Below, one piece after another: positions 15,343 to 24,183 of a stretch of 64,000 bases of DNA. The DNA lies in assembly GCA_040901765.1 (NCBI GenBank), contig JBBDYG010000109.1, positions 1 through 64,000 on the forward strand, in the 5' to 3' direction. The notes beneath the pieces were generated by a model. The model was not told the DNA's origin, made no database searches, and saw only the letters and a program-made list of their open reading frames with translations. The first letter of the stretch is position 1. The number at the start of each line of letters is the position of its first letter. Source of the DNA: JBBDYG01 sp040901765 (lineage in GTDB: Bacteria; Planctomycetota; Planctomycetia; Pirellulales; Lacipirellulaceae). The position numbers were made by a program, and so were the translations under genes.

Positions 15343-16160
15343 CGACTCCAACGGCGCGCCCGCAAGAGCAGCGCTAAGCCCCCCAGGCTCATCAGGGCGA
15401 TGCTGTTCGGCTCGGGGATGACATTCGTTTCTGTGGCCGCGAAATTGAAGACATCGACCCCTTCCATCGGTCCGTACGGACGAATGATGTTGTTGAAAAA
15501 GTTATTGAAGGGCGTCGTGTAATCGGGAAGCGTCCCGGAAGCTTCTGCCGTCATATCGCCTTCCTTGAAGATCGCAGTCACTACCGAGTTGCTAAGGTCG
15601 GTGTCCCCGCCGAGGCTCGGTGATTGGAAGAACACCAATCGGTAATCCTGATGCGGAAACAGTCCATCGGGGTTACCGGCATCGACATCGATGTCGACCC
15701 GGAACCGGACGGTCTCCCCTTTGGCCAATCCCCCGTCGAGAATTAGCACTTTGAGTAAATTGCCGTTGTCTTCCGTGCTGCCCTGCAAATCGAACCCAGG
15801 GGTCGAAGTTCCCAACTGAATGAAGCCGGGGAGCTTGGCATTGGAAAAATTAAATCTCGTGTCGCCGATCGTCATTCTGAATTCGGTGATCGGCACATTG
15901 TCTACGGAGTTGTTCGTCAACTCCAAGAACGGCATGTTTTGTTCGGCAATTCGCAGCATGGGGTCGTCCCAAATCGAATACTTCATGACCATCATGTCGC
16001 CGGGGTTCTCAAGCACCATTTCTTTGGACGACAGGTTGAGCACAAAGCCGACATCCTCGATAGCGGCTTGTGCGGCGGGAGGTACCAGCGCGAGGCAGAT
16101 TAAACACAGCAATAAGATCGGGGCTCGAGTCAACGAGCGAACATTTCGAAGTCGCAACAT
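15339..16160 (-). CDS. Secreted PEP-CTERM protein
   Basis: This 273-residue protein has a signal peptide (LTRAPILLLCLICLALVPPA, AQA). The body is a beta-rich domain (FVLNLSSKEMVLENPGD, VRFRVDIDVDAGNPDG, DYRLVFFQSPS). The tail, VIPEPNSIALMSLGGLALLL followed by RARRWSR, is the PEP-CTERM sorting signal cleaved by exosortase. No exosortase is in the window. A putative sigma54-like element (CTGCACGAAGCCTGCA) lies 45-60 bases upstream. The mature function is unknown. Confidence 0.85.
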   Translation of the reverse strand: MLRLRNVRSLTRAPILLLCLICLALVPPAAQAAIEDVGFVLNLSSKEMVLENPGDMMVMKYSIWDDPMLRIAEQNMPFLELTNNSVDNVPITEFRMTIGDTRFNFSNAKLPGFIQLGTSTPGFDLQGSTEDNGNLLKVLILDGGLAKGETVRFRVDIDVDAGNPDGLFPHQDYRLVFFQSPSLGGDTDLSNSVVTAIFKEGDMTAEASGTLPDYTTPFNNFFNNIIRPYGPMEGVDVFNFAATETNVIPEPNSIALMSLGGLALLLRARRWSR

Positions 16161-17193
16161 GGTGGGTCGTTATCTCCGTCAAAACACCGCGCATCAGGAC
16201 TGCTTGCAGGCTTCGTGCAGTACCGAGCGCAGTGATGCAAATGGGTAGTTCGCCGCGCACGGGCAACGCTCCAACGTTTACTCACGCGCGGCACAGGCTG
16301 ACACGACCGCTCGAAGCGATCGCGTCCAAATGGACGCCAATGCTTTACCGCCTGCTTCAGCGGCAAAACTTGGACAGCACCAGAGTCGGCGGGCGGAGAA
16401 GTCGATTCCTCGCGTTGCAAGCATCGTCGGCGCACGGCGAAGCAGTTTTCGCGCGCGGCTGCGCAGGCAGAAATCGGCCAGCGCTCGACGATGACAGTCC
16501 CGAAGACAACCGAGAGACCAGCCGCACGAACTATCGCGCACCTTCCTAGGCGCCGAAGTTCGCTGCGCGCAGCACGACACGGGTCGGGCGATTGCGGATA
16601 ACGCCCGGCTGCTGACGCCGCAAAACAAGCCGTTTTGGCTCGCGATGCACGGCGCAACCGTGGCGGCTAACACCTCGGGTGTGAGCAAATCCCCTAGATG
16701 CCAACTGAAACCGCAATCAACTCTCGAATGTCGGACGGGCAGCAGGGCGAATAACTCGCCGCCGCCGAATTGACATTCATGAGGTCCGGCTCCAGTTGGA
16801 AATAACCCAGTTTGAAACTAGGGCGGGGTTGAAACAGAAATCGGTACCGATTCCCAACGGAACGGTACTTTCGTCCCCTTGAGAATAAACGGACGCGTAG
16901 GGTCTGTCAACGAGATTTCGTAAAAAGATGCGAATTTTCGGTCGAAAGTTAAGTTTGCCGGCGGTATTCGCCGCTGGAGGGAAGCTTCTGCCGCGCGTCG
17001 ATTGCCCAGTCCCGTCAGCGCCCGAACAATCCTCAAGCTCCTCCCAATCGTTACCGATATGTAACTGACAGACACACGGCGGTGCCGCGCGCACCCGCTA
17101 GGGTGCCGGGGCGTTGTCATTCGACGGAATCGGCGGGCGACCTACTCTCCCCGCTCGGATGTCAGCACGCTCGCATTACGCACAGGAGTCCAC
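16161..17193. other. Gene-poor intergenic region, about 1 kb
   Basis: I find no convincing gene. Frames of 100-175 residues exist on the minus strand but have erratic composition (many Cys, Arg and Ser) and no ribosome sites. The region contains the divergent leaders of the PEP-CTERM gene and of the membrane-protein locus, and an AT-richer stretch at 16900-16960 that could hold a promoter. Confidence 0.5.
16205..16220 (-). promoter_or_regulatory. Putative sigma54-like promoter of a PEP-CTERM gene
   Basis: On the minus strand, CTGCACGAAGCCTGCA matches the sigma54 consensus at the -12 GC and most -24 positions, with exactly 10 bases between the pairs, but TG replaces the canonical GG. PEP-CTERM genes in proteobacteria are known to be under sigma54/PrsR control; its use here is inference. 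Confidence 0.25.
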
Positions 17194-18030
17194 GTGCCGA
17201 CCGAAGCGCCTGCAATCGATTCACGAACGAAGCCCACATCGGCGGTTACGCCGGGACTTGGACCGCTGCCGGTGCTGGCTAGAATTCCGTGGGTAATCGG
17301 CGACTCTGCGAACGTTGGCACTGCGACCGCGATAGCCGCGCCGAATGCGCCGCCGCTCACGCATTTTGAGTACCTGATGGGCGAGTTCGGCTTCGACTGC
17401 GACGCGGCGCCGCCGCTGCCATGTCCCGTAGTCGCCGCGCCCGCGCCTCCGTCGGCGACTCCACTTTGGCAGCACGCTGCGCCGCCATCGCCGCGGACCA
17501 CTTTAGCAGCACAGCGGCTCGGGCGGCACGGCTGGGCGGAAATAGTCTTACGAATCGATGCGGCCATCGAACCCTACACTCGGGCCATCGTGCTGTTGGT
17601 GTTGATGGCCGTGGCCGCGTTTACGGTGCTGTTGTTGCGGTCATCGGAGGATCCGGCGCCAACGCAATTGAATGTGCCACTGGTGCAGGTTGAGGGGGTA
17701 TCGCCATCGGCCTCCGCGACCCAACCCAAAACGGTCGGCCAGCCGAAGCAAGAAGCAAAACGGCCCAACCCAAGTCGCGACACACAAGCAAAAAGCCTGA
17801 CGGCCGAAGGCCCGGCGGGCGGGCGCTCCGCCAGTTCGCCGCCGATAGCAACGCTGAGCAACGATATTCAGCCCGCTTCGCCGGAAGCAATCGCGGACAC
17901 GGTACCTTATCCATCGACCTTTTTGCCGGCTTCGACCAGTGTCGGGTCGTCGACGCATCATCCAGCGGACGAGTCGCCGCAGGAAGCGCGCCAACGAGGC
18001 CAAGTGGCGCCAATCCACCCGTACAAGTGA
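17194..18030 (+). CDS. Single-span membrane protein of the polysaccharide-type locus
   Basis: This 278-residue protein has a GTG start with AGGAG 4-5 bases before it. A Pro/Ala-rich N-terminal part contains a short conserved-looking HFEYLMGEFGFDCD motif; one membrane helix (AIVLLVLMAVAAFTVLLLR) follows and then a long disordered Pro/Ser/Gln-rich tail. It precedes by 7 bases the CpsD-like gene and appears to be the first gene of a three-gene operon. It may be a membrane partner of that ATPase, by analogy with the Wzz/CapA partner of CpsD kinases. Confidence 0.65.
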   Translation: MPTEAPAIDSRTKPTSAVTPGLGPLPVLARIPWVIGDSANVGTATAIAAPNAPPLTHFEYLMGEFGFDCDAAPPLPCPVVAAPAPPSATPLWQHAAPPSPRTTLAAQRLGRHGWAEIVLRIDAAIEPYTRAIVLLVLMAVAAFTVLLLRSSEDPAPTQLNVPLVQVEGVSPSASATQPKTVGQPKQEAKRPNPSRDTQAKSLTAEGPAGGRSASSPPIATLSNDIQPASPEAIADTVPYPSTFLPASTSVGSSTHHPADESPQEARQRGQVAPIHPYK

Positions 18031-18037
18031 CCGCCCC

Positions 18038-19036
18038 ATGACAACAACCGACCGCGCCTTCATTGCCGCATTTCAACGCGAGACACCGCCTGCCGTTGGG
18101 GCATCCGCGCAAGCACCGTCGCTGGGGTCGCCTGCGCGAAGCTTGCCGGGAGCGGGTATTGAGGTCGTCTCGTTTGCCGTTTCCCAGCGACCGCTGGCCG
18201 CCGAAGTCCCGCGTGCCAAAGCGAAGTGGCCGTCACCGGTCGATTCCGCGACCGCGGCTCCTCGCTCACCGCACAAATTCATCTTGCATGGACCGCATCC
18301 CCGCCCGACGCCCATCACGACGCTGCGGAGGCCGTTGTCGTCGTTCACCCAATCTCAAAGTGAGCTGGAAGAATTCCGCCCGGCGGTCGTTCTCCCGCGG
18401 CTAAAGTGGCCAGCCGTTTGCACTCAACTCGGCGCCGAGAATTCCGATCGGTTGACAACCGTCTTAGACGCGTTGGGGCGCGTAGCCGGCACCGGCACGA
18501 AAGTCATCGGTGTAGCCGGCACTAGGCTTGGCGGCGGTTGTACAACGGTGACCTTGGCCCTGGCGCGTCAGGCCGCCCGGCTGGGTCGACGCGTGGCGCT
18601 GTTGGAAGCCGATGCCACGTCCCCCAGCTTCGACGCTCAACTTGGCCTCACCGGCGCGCAAGGACTGGCGGATCTCCTGAAGGGGCAGGCCACTCTGCCG
18701 CAGATTGCCACCTATGCCCACGATGACCGGGTGGCGGCGATCGCCTGGGGCGATTCTCCCGCCATCGAACTCGATGGCCGGCAGCGATTACAGCTTTCGC
18801 TTGCCGCAGGGCGGCTCCGCTTCGCCTTCGATCTGGTGCTGCTCGACCTGGGGACGTCAACGCCCGGCGATCGCTCCGGCCTCGATATCGTCGAGGCGAT
18901 GCACGGCGACGCCCTCCTGCTGGTTGTCTCCGACCTCTGTCCGCCAGGTCGGCTCGCAGAAATTCAAGAGCAGCTTGAATCGAGTGGCCGGCCCCTACTG
19001 GGCATCATCGAAAACGCCGCGTCCTCCGACCTCTGA
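18038..19036 (+). CDS. CpsD/ParA-like protein with a lysine-less P-loop
   Basis: This 332-residue protein has a disordered Pro-rich first third and a C-terminal BY-kinase/ParA-like domain. The P-loop region reads VIGVAGTRLGGGCTTVTLAL; the position of the Walker A lysine holds Cys168 (GGGCTT instead of GEGKTT). A Walker A'-like segment VALLEADATSPSF and Walker B FDLVLLDLGT are intact. No tyrosine cluster is seen at the C-terminus. CpsD-type proteins control polysaccharide chain length by phosphorylation. The missing lysine suggests weak or no ATP hydrolysis, or a variant binding mode. It is co-transcribed with the ExeA-like ATPase 19 bases downstream. Confidence 0.75.
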   Translation: MTTTDRAFIAAFQRETPPAVGASAQAPSLGSPARSLPGAGIEVVSFAVSQRPLAAEVPRAKAKWPSPVDSATAAPRSPHKFILHGPHPRPTPITTLRRPLSSFTQSQSELEEFRPAVVLPRLKWPAVCTQLGAENSDRLTTVLDALGRVAGTGTKVIGVAGTRLGGGCTTVTLALARQAARLGRRVALLEADATSPSFDAQLGLTGAQGLADLLKGQATLPQIATYAHDDRVAAIAWGDSPAIELDGRQRLQLSLAAGRLRFAFDLVLLDLGTSTPGDRSGLDIVEAMHGDALLLVVSDLCPPGRLAEIQEQLESSGRPLLGIIENAASSDL

Positions 19037-19055
19037 CCTCGACCTCTTCCCAACC

Positions 19056-19874
19056 ATGCACGAAGAATACTGGCAATTGGAAACCAAGCCGTTCGAGCCG
19101 GTCTTCGAGCGGGGAATGTTTTACCCGCACGAGTCGCACACCGGGGCGCTGCTAAAGCTGCGCTACGCGCTGGAAAACCGGCGCGACGCGGCGTTGTTGG
19201 TCGGCCCCAGCGGCGTCGGCAAAACCTTGCTGGTGCGGCTTTTACACGACGAACTGCCCGACGAATTCCGGCCCGTCGTGCATTTGGTATTTCCGCAGAT
19301 GTCGAGCCGCGATCTGCTCGTCTACCTCGCGGACCAACTCGGCGCACCGGCCGCGGAGTCGCCGCGGTTTTCCGTGGAGGAAAGCGTTATCCGGTTGCAG
19401 CATTTCTTGCAGCAAAACGCCAGCGCGGGCCGGCATGCCGTTGTGATCGTCGACGAAGCCCACCTGCTCGAAGATTGCGGAGCGCTAGAGACACTGCGGC
19501 TGTTACTCAACTTCAATGACGAGCGCCCGATCCTCACAGTGGTGCTGTTGGGCGAGCCGGCGCTGCTGTCGGCCGTCAGCCGGCTGCCGTCCCTTGAGGA
19601 GCGCCTGGCCGTGAAATCGCTGCTACGCTCGTTCACGCTTGCCGAGACGGCGATGTATGTCCGGCACCGCCTGCAAGCGGCCGGCGCGACCCGCGAAATC
19701 TTCACACCCCAGGCGCTCGAAGCCCTTCACTACGCCACGCAAGGCGTTCCCCGCCGCATCAACCGGCTGGGCGACCTCGCGCTGCTCGTCGGCTTCGCCG
19801 AAGGCCTGCCGGCGATCGAGGCCGAGCAGATCGAATCGATCAGCCAGGAGTTGGTTGCCGTCGGCGCGGAGTAG
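19056..19874 (+). CDS. ExeA/GspA-like AAA ATPase
   Basis: This 272-residue protein starts MHEEYWQLETKPFEPVFE, the opening of ExeA-type ATPases (the FxxTPDPxFfY analogue is here FEPVFERGMFY). Walker A is GPSGVGKTLLVRLL and Walker B AVVIVDEAHLL, followed by arginine-containing sensor and winged-helix segments (GVPRRINRLGDLALLVG). In exosortase/PEP-CTERM polysaccharide clusters a GspA-like ATPase is a regular companion of the tyrosine autokinase. The peptidoglycan-binding domain of full-length GspA is absent. Confidence 0.85.
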   Translation: MHEEYWQLETKPFEPVFERGMFYPHESHTGALLKLRYALENRRDAALLVGPSGVGKTLLVRLLHDELPDEFRPVVHLVFPQMSSRDLLVYLADQLGAPAAESPRFSVEESVIRLQHFLQQNASAGRHAVVIVDEAHLLEDCGALETLRLLLNFNDERPILTVVLLGEPALLSAVSRLPSLEERLAVKSLLRSFTLAETAMYVRHRLQAAGATREIFTPQALEALHYATQGVPRRINRLGDLALLVGFAEGLPAIEAEQIESISQELVAVGAE

Positions 19875-19889
19875 CGCGCCACGTTGATA

Positions 19890-20152
19890 GTAGCTGAATT
19901 CGCAAGAATTCAGGCTATCCGGCACAATCTGAATTCTTGCGAAGTGGGTATCCACTTTGCTCAAGTGACCCCAACATGTAGTGCTGGACTACGGAAGATT
20001 ATCCACGAACGCACGATCGTTTACTACGGTATCGACTGGTCAAAACCATCGCCATCGAAGCAACACCCTACAAAAACCTCGTATCAGTCCAACCACAACC
20101 TATAGCGGCCACTTGATCGAAGTGGATACCCACTTCTTGCGAATTCAGCTAC
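19890..20152. mobile_element. MITE-like element with long terminal inverted repeats
   Basis: The ends GTAGCTGAATTCGCAAG and CTTGCGAATTCAGCTAC are perfect inverses. An internal near-palindrome AAGTGGGTATCCACTT (19942-19957) is mirrored at 20120-20135. The left end carries an extra 30-base duplication of its own tip. The interior encodes a short stretch RTIVYYGIDWSKPSP that recalls the N-terminus of IS110-type transposases, but it is too short to be sure. It could be a deletion derivative of an insertion sequence. Confidence 0.6.
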
Positions 20153-20179
20153 CTTCGGTTTTCGACCGCGGGTAACTTG

Positions 20180-21850
20180 CTACCAGCGTCGTCGCAGCAA
20201 TCCCAGCGCAGCGCCACCCAGCATCAGCAAGACCAGGCTGCTCGGCTCGGGAATCACGCCGTTGCCGCTCCCTGGCGCGAGGGGGGTGAACGACCCGGGC
20301 GTGCCCGTGTCACCGCCGGGGTGGACGGTCACGTCGCCAAGCACTTCGTCGGCACTGTACGAATTGCCGGCCGGAGGAGCATCGAGCGCCCATGTCAGCG
20401 TGGTTCCTTCGCCGCCCGACTGCCCAAAGTTGGCCCTCCACGCATCGTAGTCGCCTTGGTCGATGATGCTGTTTGAGTCATCGCCATTGGCTCGCAGGTC
20501 GGTGGTCGAGCCGAGCGTATCGCGCCAAATCGTGTAATCGGCGCTATCGACTACTTCGTCGTCGTTGTAGTCGCCGACGAGTGGGCCGCCGCTGGTTGCG
20601 AAACTCGAAACGTAGATCGAAGAACTTCCGTTGGACTCCGGAAATCCGTTCGTGCCATCGGAGTAGAGCACTTCGGCGACGGTGTGATCGGTGGTGCGGG
20701 CCGGACTTGAACTGGATCCCGGCGTGGGATCGGTTTCCGATTGGTAAGCTGCCAAGCTGGGCCACAAGGCCACCAGATCACCGGGGGCGAGCGTCGTGAG
20801 ATTCGAGACAGGAATGTAGTTAATACCGCTGCCCCATGCCGCTTCGATTTGAGCCGGTGTCAGATCACTATTATAAAGCACGGCAATCCCTCCCTGGGAA
20901 ATTGCTCCGCTCGTGATGTTCGCTGCCGAAAGGTTGGAATCGTCATCGTCGTCCAGCACGTAATTATTGGACAAGAAATCAATGTCGCTGCCCGTGTTAT
21001 TGTAGACTTCGATCCACTCCCAACTCGCGTCCGGCGATGCCGGGCTGTGCATGATTTCAGTAATGAACAGCCCAGGCCCCGGTGTGCCTGTCGCGGAGCT
21101 GAACACGTCGCCGGGGTTGGCGTAATCATCGGAATTGTTGATTATTCCTTGCCCCACGGCTTCGGTGCTCGTCACCGCTCCCCGCGAGGGAACGGCGCTC
21201 GTCGAGCTGCGCTTCCATTGGGCGCCGTCGGAATTTAAACCATTGCCGGTCCATTCGATTGACGCCGGCGTATTCGAGGAACCGGGCCAGGGGAGGCTTT
21301 GAGCGTACGAGATGCCGACCAAGGCATTATCGAACGACCCGATCTCATCATCGTCCGGGTCCACGGTCCCCTTGTCATCAATGTCCATCGCGTAGTCGGC
21401 GTATGTGGCCCAGATGCCCATCGAGCCGCCGCCGCTATTGACGAGCGCGGGAAAGAAATCCGCCGAAATCAAGGGCACACTTGCACTCAGGCCCCAGGCG
21501 TCGCGAAATAACTGAGCATTGTGATTTGAGGGCGAGCCGTTGCTGACAAAGCCATCGTAGATGACCGCCACCCCACCAGCGGGAATGATCGTGTTCATCG
21601 AGTTCGCGTTAATGTTGGGGGTGGACCCTGGCAGCAATGGATCGTCTCCAATCCGGTCCATGTAGGTGTCCAATAAATCGACATCCACCGCTCCTGTGTT
21701 GCGCACCTCGAACCATTCCCAGCTATTCACGTCGTCGCCATTGGGGTTGTACAAGATCTCGGTAATCTCCAAGTCGGCGACGGCGGAGTTGGAGAGCGAC
21801 AATACGATCGCGAGCATCGAGAAACTCGCGGCGGATAAAATACGGTTCAT
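20180..21850 (-). CDS. Lamin-tail domain, dockerin and PEP-CTERM surface protein
   Basis: This 556-residue protein has a signal peptide (SMLAIVLSLSNSAVA). Two lamin-tail-like domains follow: DLEITEILYNP...WEWFEVRNTG and GLFITEIMHSPASPDASWEW with IEVYNNTGSDIDF. A dockerin-like calcium pair (GDYNDDEVVDSADYTIWRD and SNSIIDQGDYDAWRANFGQ) comes next, then a PEP-CTERM tail (VIPEPSSLVLLMLGG). The start at 21850 avoids a non-coding N-terminal extension. A putative sigma54-like element lies about 50 bases upstream. The role is probably surface adhesion or assembly; dockerin partners are unknown in planctomycetes. Confidence 0.85.
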   Translation of the reverse strand: MNRILSAASFSMLAIVLSLSNSAVADLEITEILYNPNGDDVNSWEWFEVRNTGAVDVDLLDTYMDRIGDDPLLPGSTPNINANSMNTIIPAGGVAVIYDGFVSNGSPSNHNAQLFRDAWGLSASVPLISADFFPALVNSGGGSMGIWATYADYAMDIDDKGTVDPDDDEIGSFDNALVGISYAQSLPWPGSSNTPASIEWTGNGLNSDGAQWKRSSTSAVPSRGAVTSTEAVGQGIINNSDDYANPGDVFSSATGTPGPGLFITEIMHSPASPDASWEWIEVYNNTGSDIDFLSNNYVLDDDDDSNLSAANITSGAISQGGIAVLYNSDLTPAQIEAAWGSGINYIPVSNLTTLAPGDLVALWPSLAAYQSETDPTPGSSSSPARTTDHTVAEVLYSDGTNGFPESNGSSSIYVSSFATSGGPLVGDYNDDEVVDSADYTIWRDTLGSTTDLRANGDDSNSIIDQGDYDAWRANFGQSGGEGTTLTWALDAPPAGNSYSADEVLGDVTVHPGGDTGTPGSFTPLAPGSGNGVIPEPSSLVLLMLGGAALGLLRRRW

Positions 21851-21900
21851 CAGAGTTCGTTCCTCAACCGGGGCAAAAAGTCGTGAAGCCTGTGGAGACT

Positions 21901-21916
21901 GCAACCGAATGGCATC
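21901..21916 (-). promoter_or_regulatory. Putative sigma54-like promoter
   Basis: On the minus strand the block TGCCATTCGGTTGC has TTGC at -12 and TG in place of GG at -24 with a 10-base gap, the same deviation seen before the other PEP-CTERM gene. Chance is possible. Confidence 0.2.
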
Positions 21917-22151
21917 GTGACGCGTTTGGGAGGCGGGTTTCCGCTATCGGCAATCAGTGCAATAGCTCTGATCGTAACTGTTCGCTCTTGTAGGTCAACG
22001 AACCCACTGCTTGAAAAGGAATTTTTAACCAAATCTTCGCAAAGAACGGAATCGCGCATGGCCTGTTGGCTGGCCTTCCATAAAGCGAGCCAGCAAGGCT
22101 TCTCTCAGGTACCATAGAAGCTTTGGCCTCGACCGTTTAGAGAAATCCCCG

Positions 22152-23837
22152 ATGATTTGCGCCGCTCGCCCTTTGCGACCCCCGTTTCAATCCCTGGTTC
22201 GCGCGTACGCACCCCTTGCCGCATGGTGCTTGGTAAGCCTCGGGGCAGCCTCCGCCCAAGCGCAGCTCCGCATCGTCACCTACAACACCGCCACCGGAAA
22301 CCCAGGCGGCGGCGTGCAGACGGCCCGCGCCGGCGCAGCCACGGTGCTGGAGGCGATTGGACTCGAAAGCAAAATGGGCATTGCCAAGCCGATCGACGTG
22401 CTGTTGCTTCAAGAGCAATACACCGTGCAGATTTCGACCCAGTCGTTCGCTGACGAAATGAACGACATCTACAACACAGGAGTTTATCAGCGCGGCACGC
22501 TCAATGCCCTGACCAGCTCCCTTAACCGCAGCGGCGGCGGGCCGGGAATTGTCTTCAACTCCGCTGCCGTCGAGTTGCTGGAAGAAATTCGCTTCGGTCT
22601 CGTCAGCGACGACCATCAACCGCGCTCCGCCATGCGCTACAAGCTTCGGCCGGTCGGCTACGGCGACGATGCCATTTTCTACGTCTACAACGACCACTAC
22701 AAATCCGACACCGGATTGGAGAATGAGGCCCGCCGACTTGAAGAGGCTCAAGCAGTTCGCGCGAACGCCGATACGCTCGGCGACGGCGCCCACGTCCTCT
22801 ACGTGGGCGACTTCAACATTCAATCGGCCAGCGACGACATGTACCAATGGCTCACGAGCGATGGCCCCGGAAAGGCGTACGATTCAATCGACCAAACCGC
22901 GTCATGGCACAACAGCAACACGTTGCGCTGGACGCACACCCAAAGCCCCGTGGCGACCGGCGCGGGCGGATTAACCGGCGGCGGCATAGACGACCGATTC
23001 GACTTTCAACTCGTCACTGCGGCGTTCGACGACGGCCTGGGTCTGAGCATCATCGACGGCACCTACCGGGCCTTTGGAAACAACGGCACCCACGTCTGTT
23101 GCGGTAGCTCGATCGACACCGGCACCGGCGCCTCGCCCGCCGTACTCGGCGCGTTGATGACCGCCAGCGACCATCTGCCGGTCGTGGCCGATTACCAGCT
23201 CCCGGCCATCATGCAGGCCATTGCCGGCAACGTGTCCGCGAGTTTAGAGCTAGGCCAGACGTTTAGTCTTGACGTGGTCGTCGCGAACGCCGCCAACGTG
23301 GTCACCGCCATCGGCGCCGACCTGCTTCGTTACTCGCTTACCACGTCGGGCGATCTGTCGGGCGCTTTTCTGAACCGCACGGACGCCGCACTCGGCGACG
23401 GCAACTTGCACCTGGTCGGCTTCGACACTTCGACCCTCGGCCCCAAATCGGGCACGATCCAAATCGCAAGCACGAGTCAGCAAGTCGCCAATGGCTTAAT
23501 CAACATCCCCGTCAATTACACGGTAATCGCCGCGGGCATTCCCGGCGATTATAATGGCAACGGCGGCGGCGACGCGGCCGACTACACCGTCTGGCGCGAT
23601 TCGCTGAACGCGTCGGTCGCCACCGGCACCGGCGCCGACGGCAGCCCCGATGGCGTCGTCAACAGCGCCGACTACGACGTGTGGCGGGCGAACTTCGGCG
23701 CAATGACCGGCGGCGCAGCCCGCACGGCTGTGCCCGAGCCGCATCTAACCGCGACGCTGTTTGCGATTTTGTTCGCGGGCGCCGTTGCTTATTGCCGCAA
23801 GCCGGGACACGAGCTACGATTGTCATATGAACGGTGA
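22152..23837 (+). CDS. Secreted EEP-family phosphodiesterase with dockerin and PEP-CTERM
   Basis: This 561-residue protein has a signal peptide (AAWCLVSLGAASAQAQ). An endonuclease/exonuclease/phosphatase domain follows, from LRIVTYNTATGNP to ASDHLPVVADY. It includes VLLLQEQY (metal-binding Glu), YNDHYKSD, VGDFNIQ (metal-binding Asp/Asn) and the catalytic SDH. The family includes DNase I-like nucleases and phosphodiesterases. A beta-rich linker, a dockerin-like pair (GDYNGNGGGDAADYTVWRD, VVNSADYDVWRANFG) and an atypical PEP-CTERM (VPEPHLTATLFAILFAG, then CRKPG) end it. It may be an extracellular nuclease displayed on the surface. Confidence 0.85.
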   Translation: MICAARPLRPPFQSLVRAYAPLAAWCLVSLGAASAQAQLRIVTYNTATGNPGGGVQTARAGAATVLEAIGLESKMGIAKPIDVLLLQEQYTVQISTQSFADEMNDIYNTGVYQRGTLNALTSSLNRSGGGPGIVFNSAAVELLEEIRFGLVSDDHQPRSAMRYKLRPVGYGDDAIFYVYNDHYKSDTGLENEARRLEEAQAVRANADTLGDGAHVLYVGDFNIQSASDDMYQWLTSDGPGKAYDSIDQTASWHNSNTLRWTHTQSPVATGAGGLTGGGIDDRFDFQLVTAAFDDGLGLSIIDGTYRAFGNNGTHVCCGSSIDTGTGASPAVLGALMTASDHLPVVADYQLPAIMQAIAGNVSASLELGQTFSLDVVVANAANVVTAIGADLLRYSLTTSGDLSGAFLNRTDAALGDGNLHLVGFDTSTLGPKSGTIQIASTSQQVANGLINIPVNYTVIAAGIPGDYNGNGGGDAADYTVWRDSLNASVATGTGADGSPDGVVNSADYDVWRANFGAMTGGAARTAVPEPHLTATLFAILFAGAVAYCRKPGHELRLSYER

Positions 23838-24183
23838 TTCTATGACTCCCGAACTTGCTTCGTCGTCGTCCGCTTTCGCACGGTTATTCGACCCTGTCGC
23901 CGCTTGTTTTACATCGGACGTGGCCGAGAAGGTGGCTCTCGTGCGAGCCGATGATCTCACACAAGCGCGTATTGACGAGCTCGCCGAAAAATGCAATGAG
24001 GGCGAGCTTACGTCTGAAGAACTCGCGGAATACGAGGCCTTCGCTTTGGGGGCAGAAATGCTGGCTGTATTGCAGGCCCAAGCCCGTCGCGTGGGTAAGC
24101 ATTCCAATTTGACTCTTGGCCCCGGAGGGGCCGGGGCATGTAGCCAGGGCCGTAAGGCCCTGGAGAATTGCGACCATAACTGA
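23827..24183 (+). CDS. Small helical protein with repeat-derived C-terminus
   Basis: This 118-residue protein is translated from an ATG at 23827 (or 23842), overlapping the end of the nuclease gene. Residues to about 95 are coherent: DPVAACFTSDVAEKVALVRA, AEKCNEGELTSEELAEYEAF and EMLAVLQAQARRVG. From memory this is a planctomycete family usually followed by an HNH nuclease gene. Here the last 23 or so residues (LTLGPGGAGACSQGRKALEN) are encoded by a palindromic repeat and no HNH gene follows, suggesting the 3' end and partner were lost. Confidence 0.6.
   Translation: MNGDSMTPELASSSSAFARLFDPVAACFTSDVAEKVALVRADDLTQARIDELAEKCNEGELTSEELAEYEAFALGAEMLAVLQAQARRVGKHSNLTLGPGGAGACSQGRKALENCDHN

Noticed and set aside
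16278..17120. Several 100-175 residue minus-strand frames in the 1-kb gap
   Set aside because: Cys/Arg/Ser-rich erratic composition, no ribosome sites and mutually overlapping frames; treated as non-coding.
22137..22847. A 236-residue minus-strand frame opposite the EEP nuclease gene
   Set aside because: Antisense shadow; the plus-strand gene has signal peptide, catalytic motifs, dockerin and PEP-CTERM.
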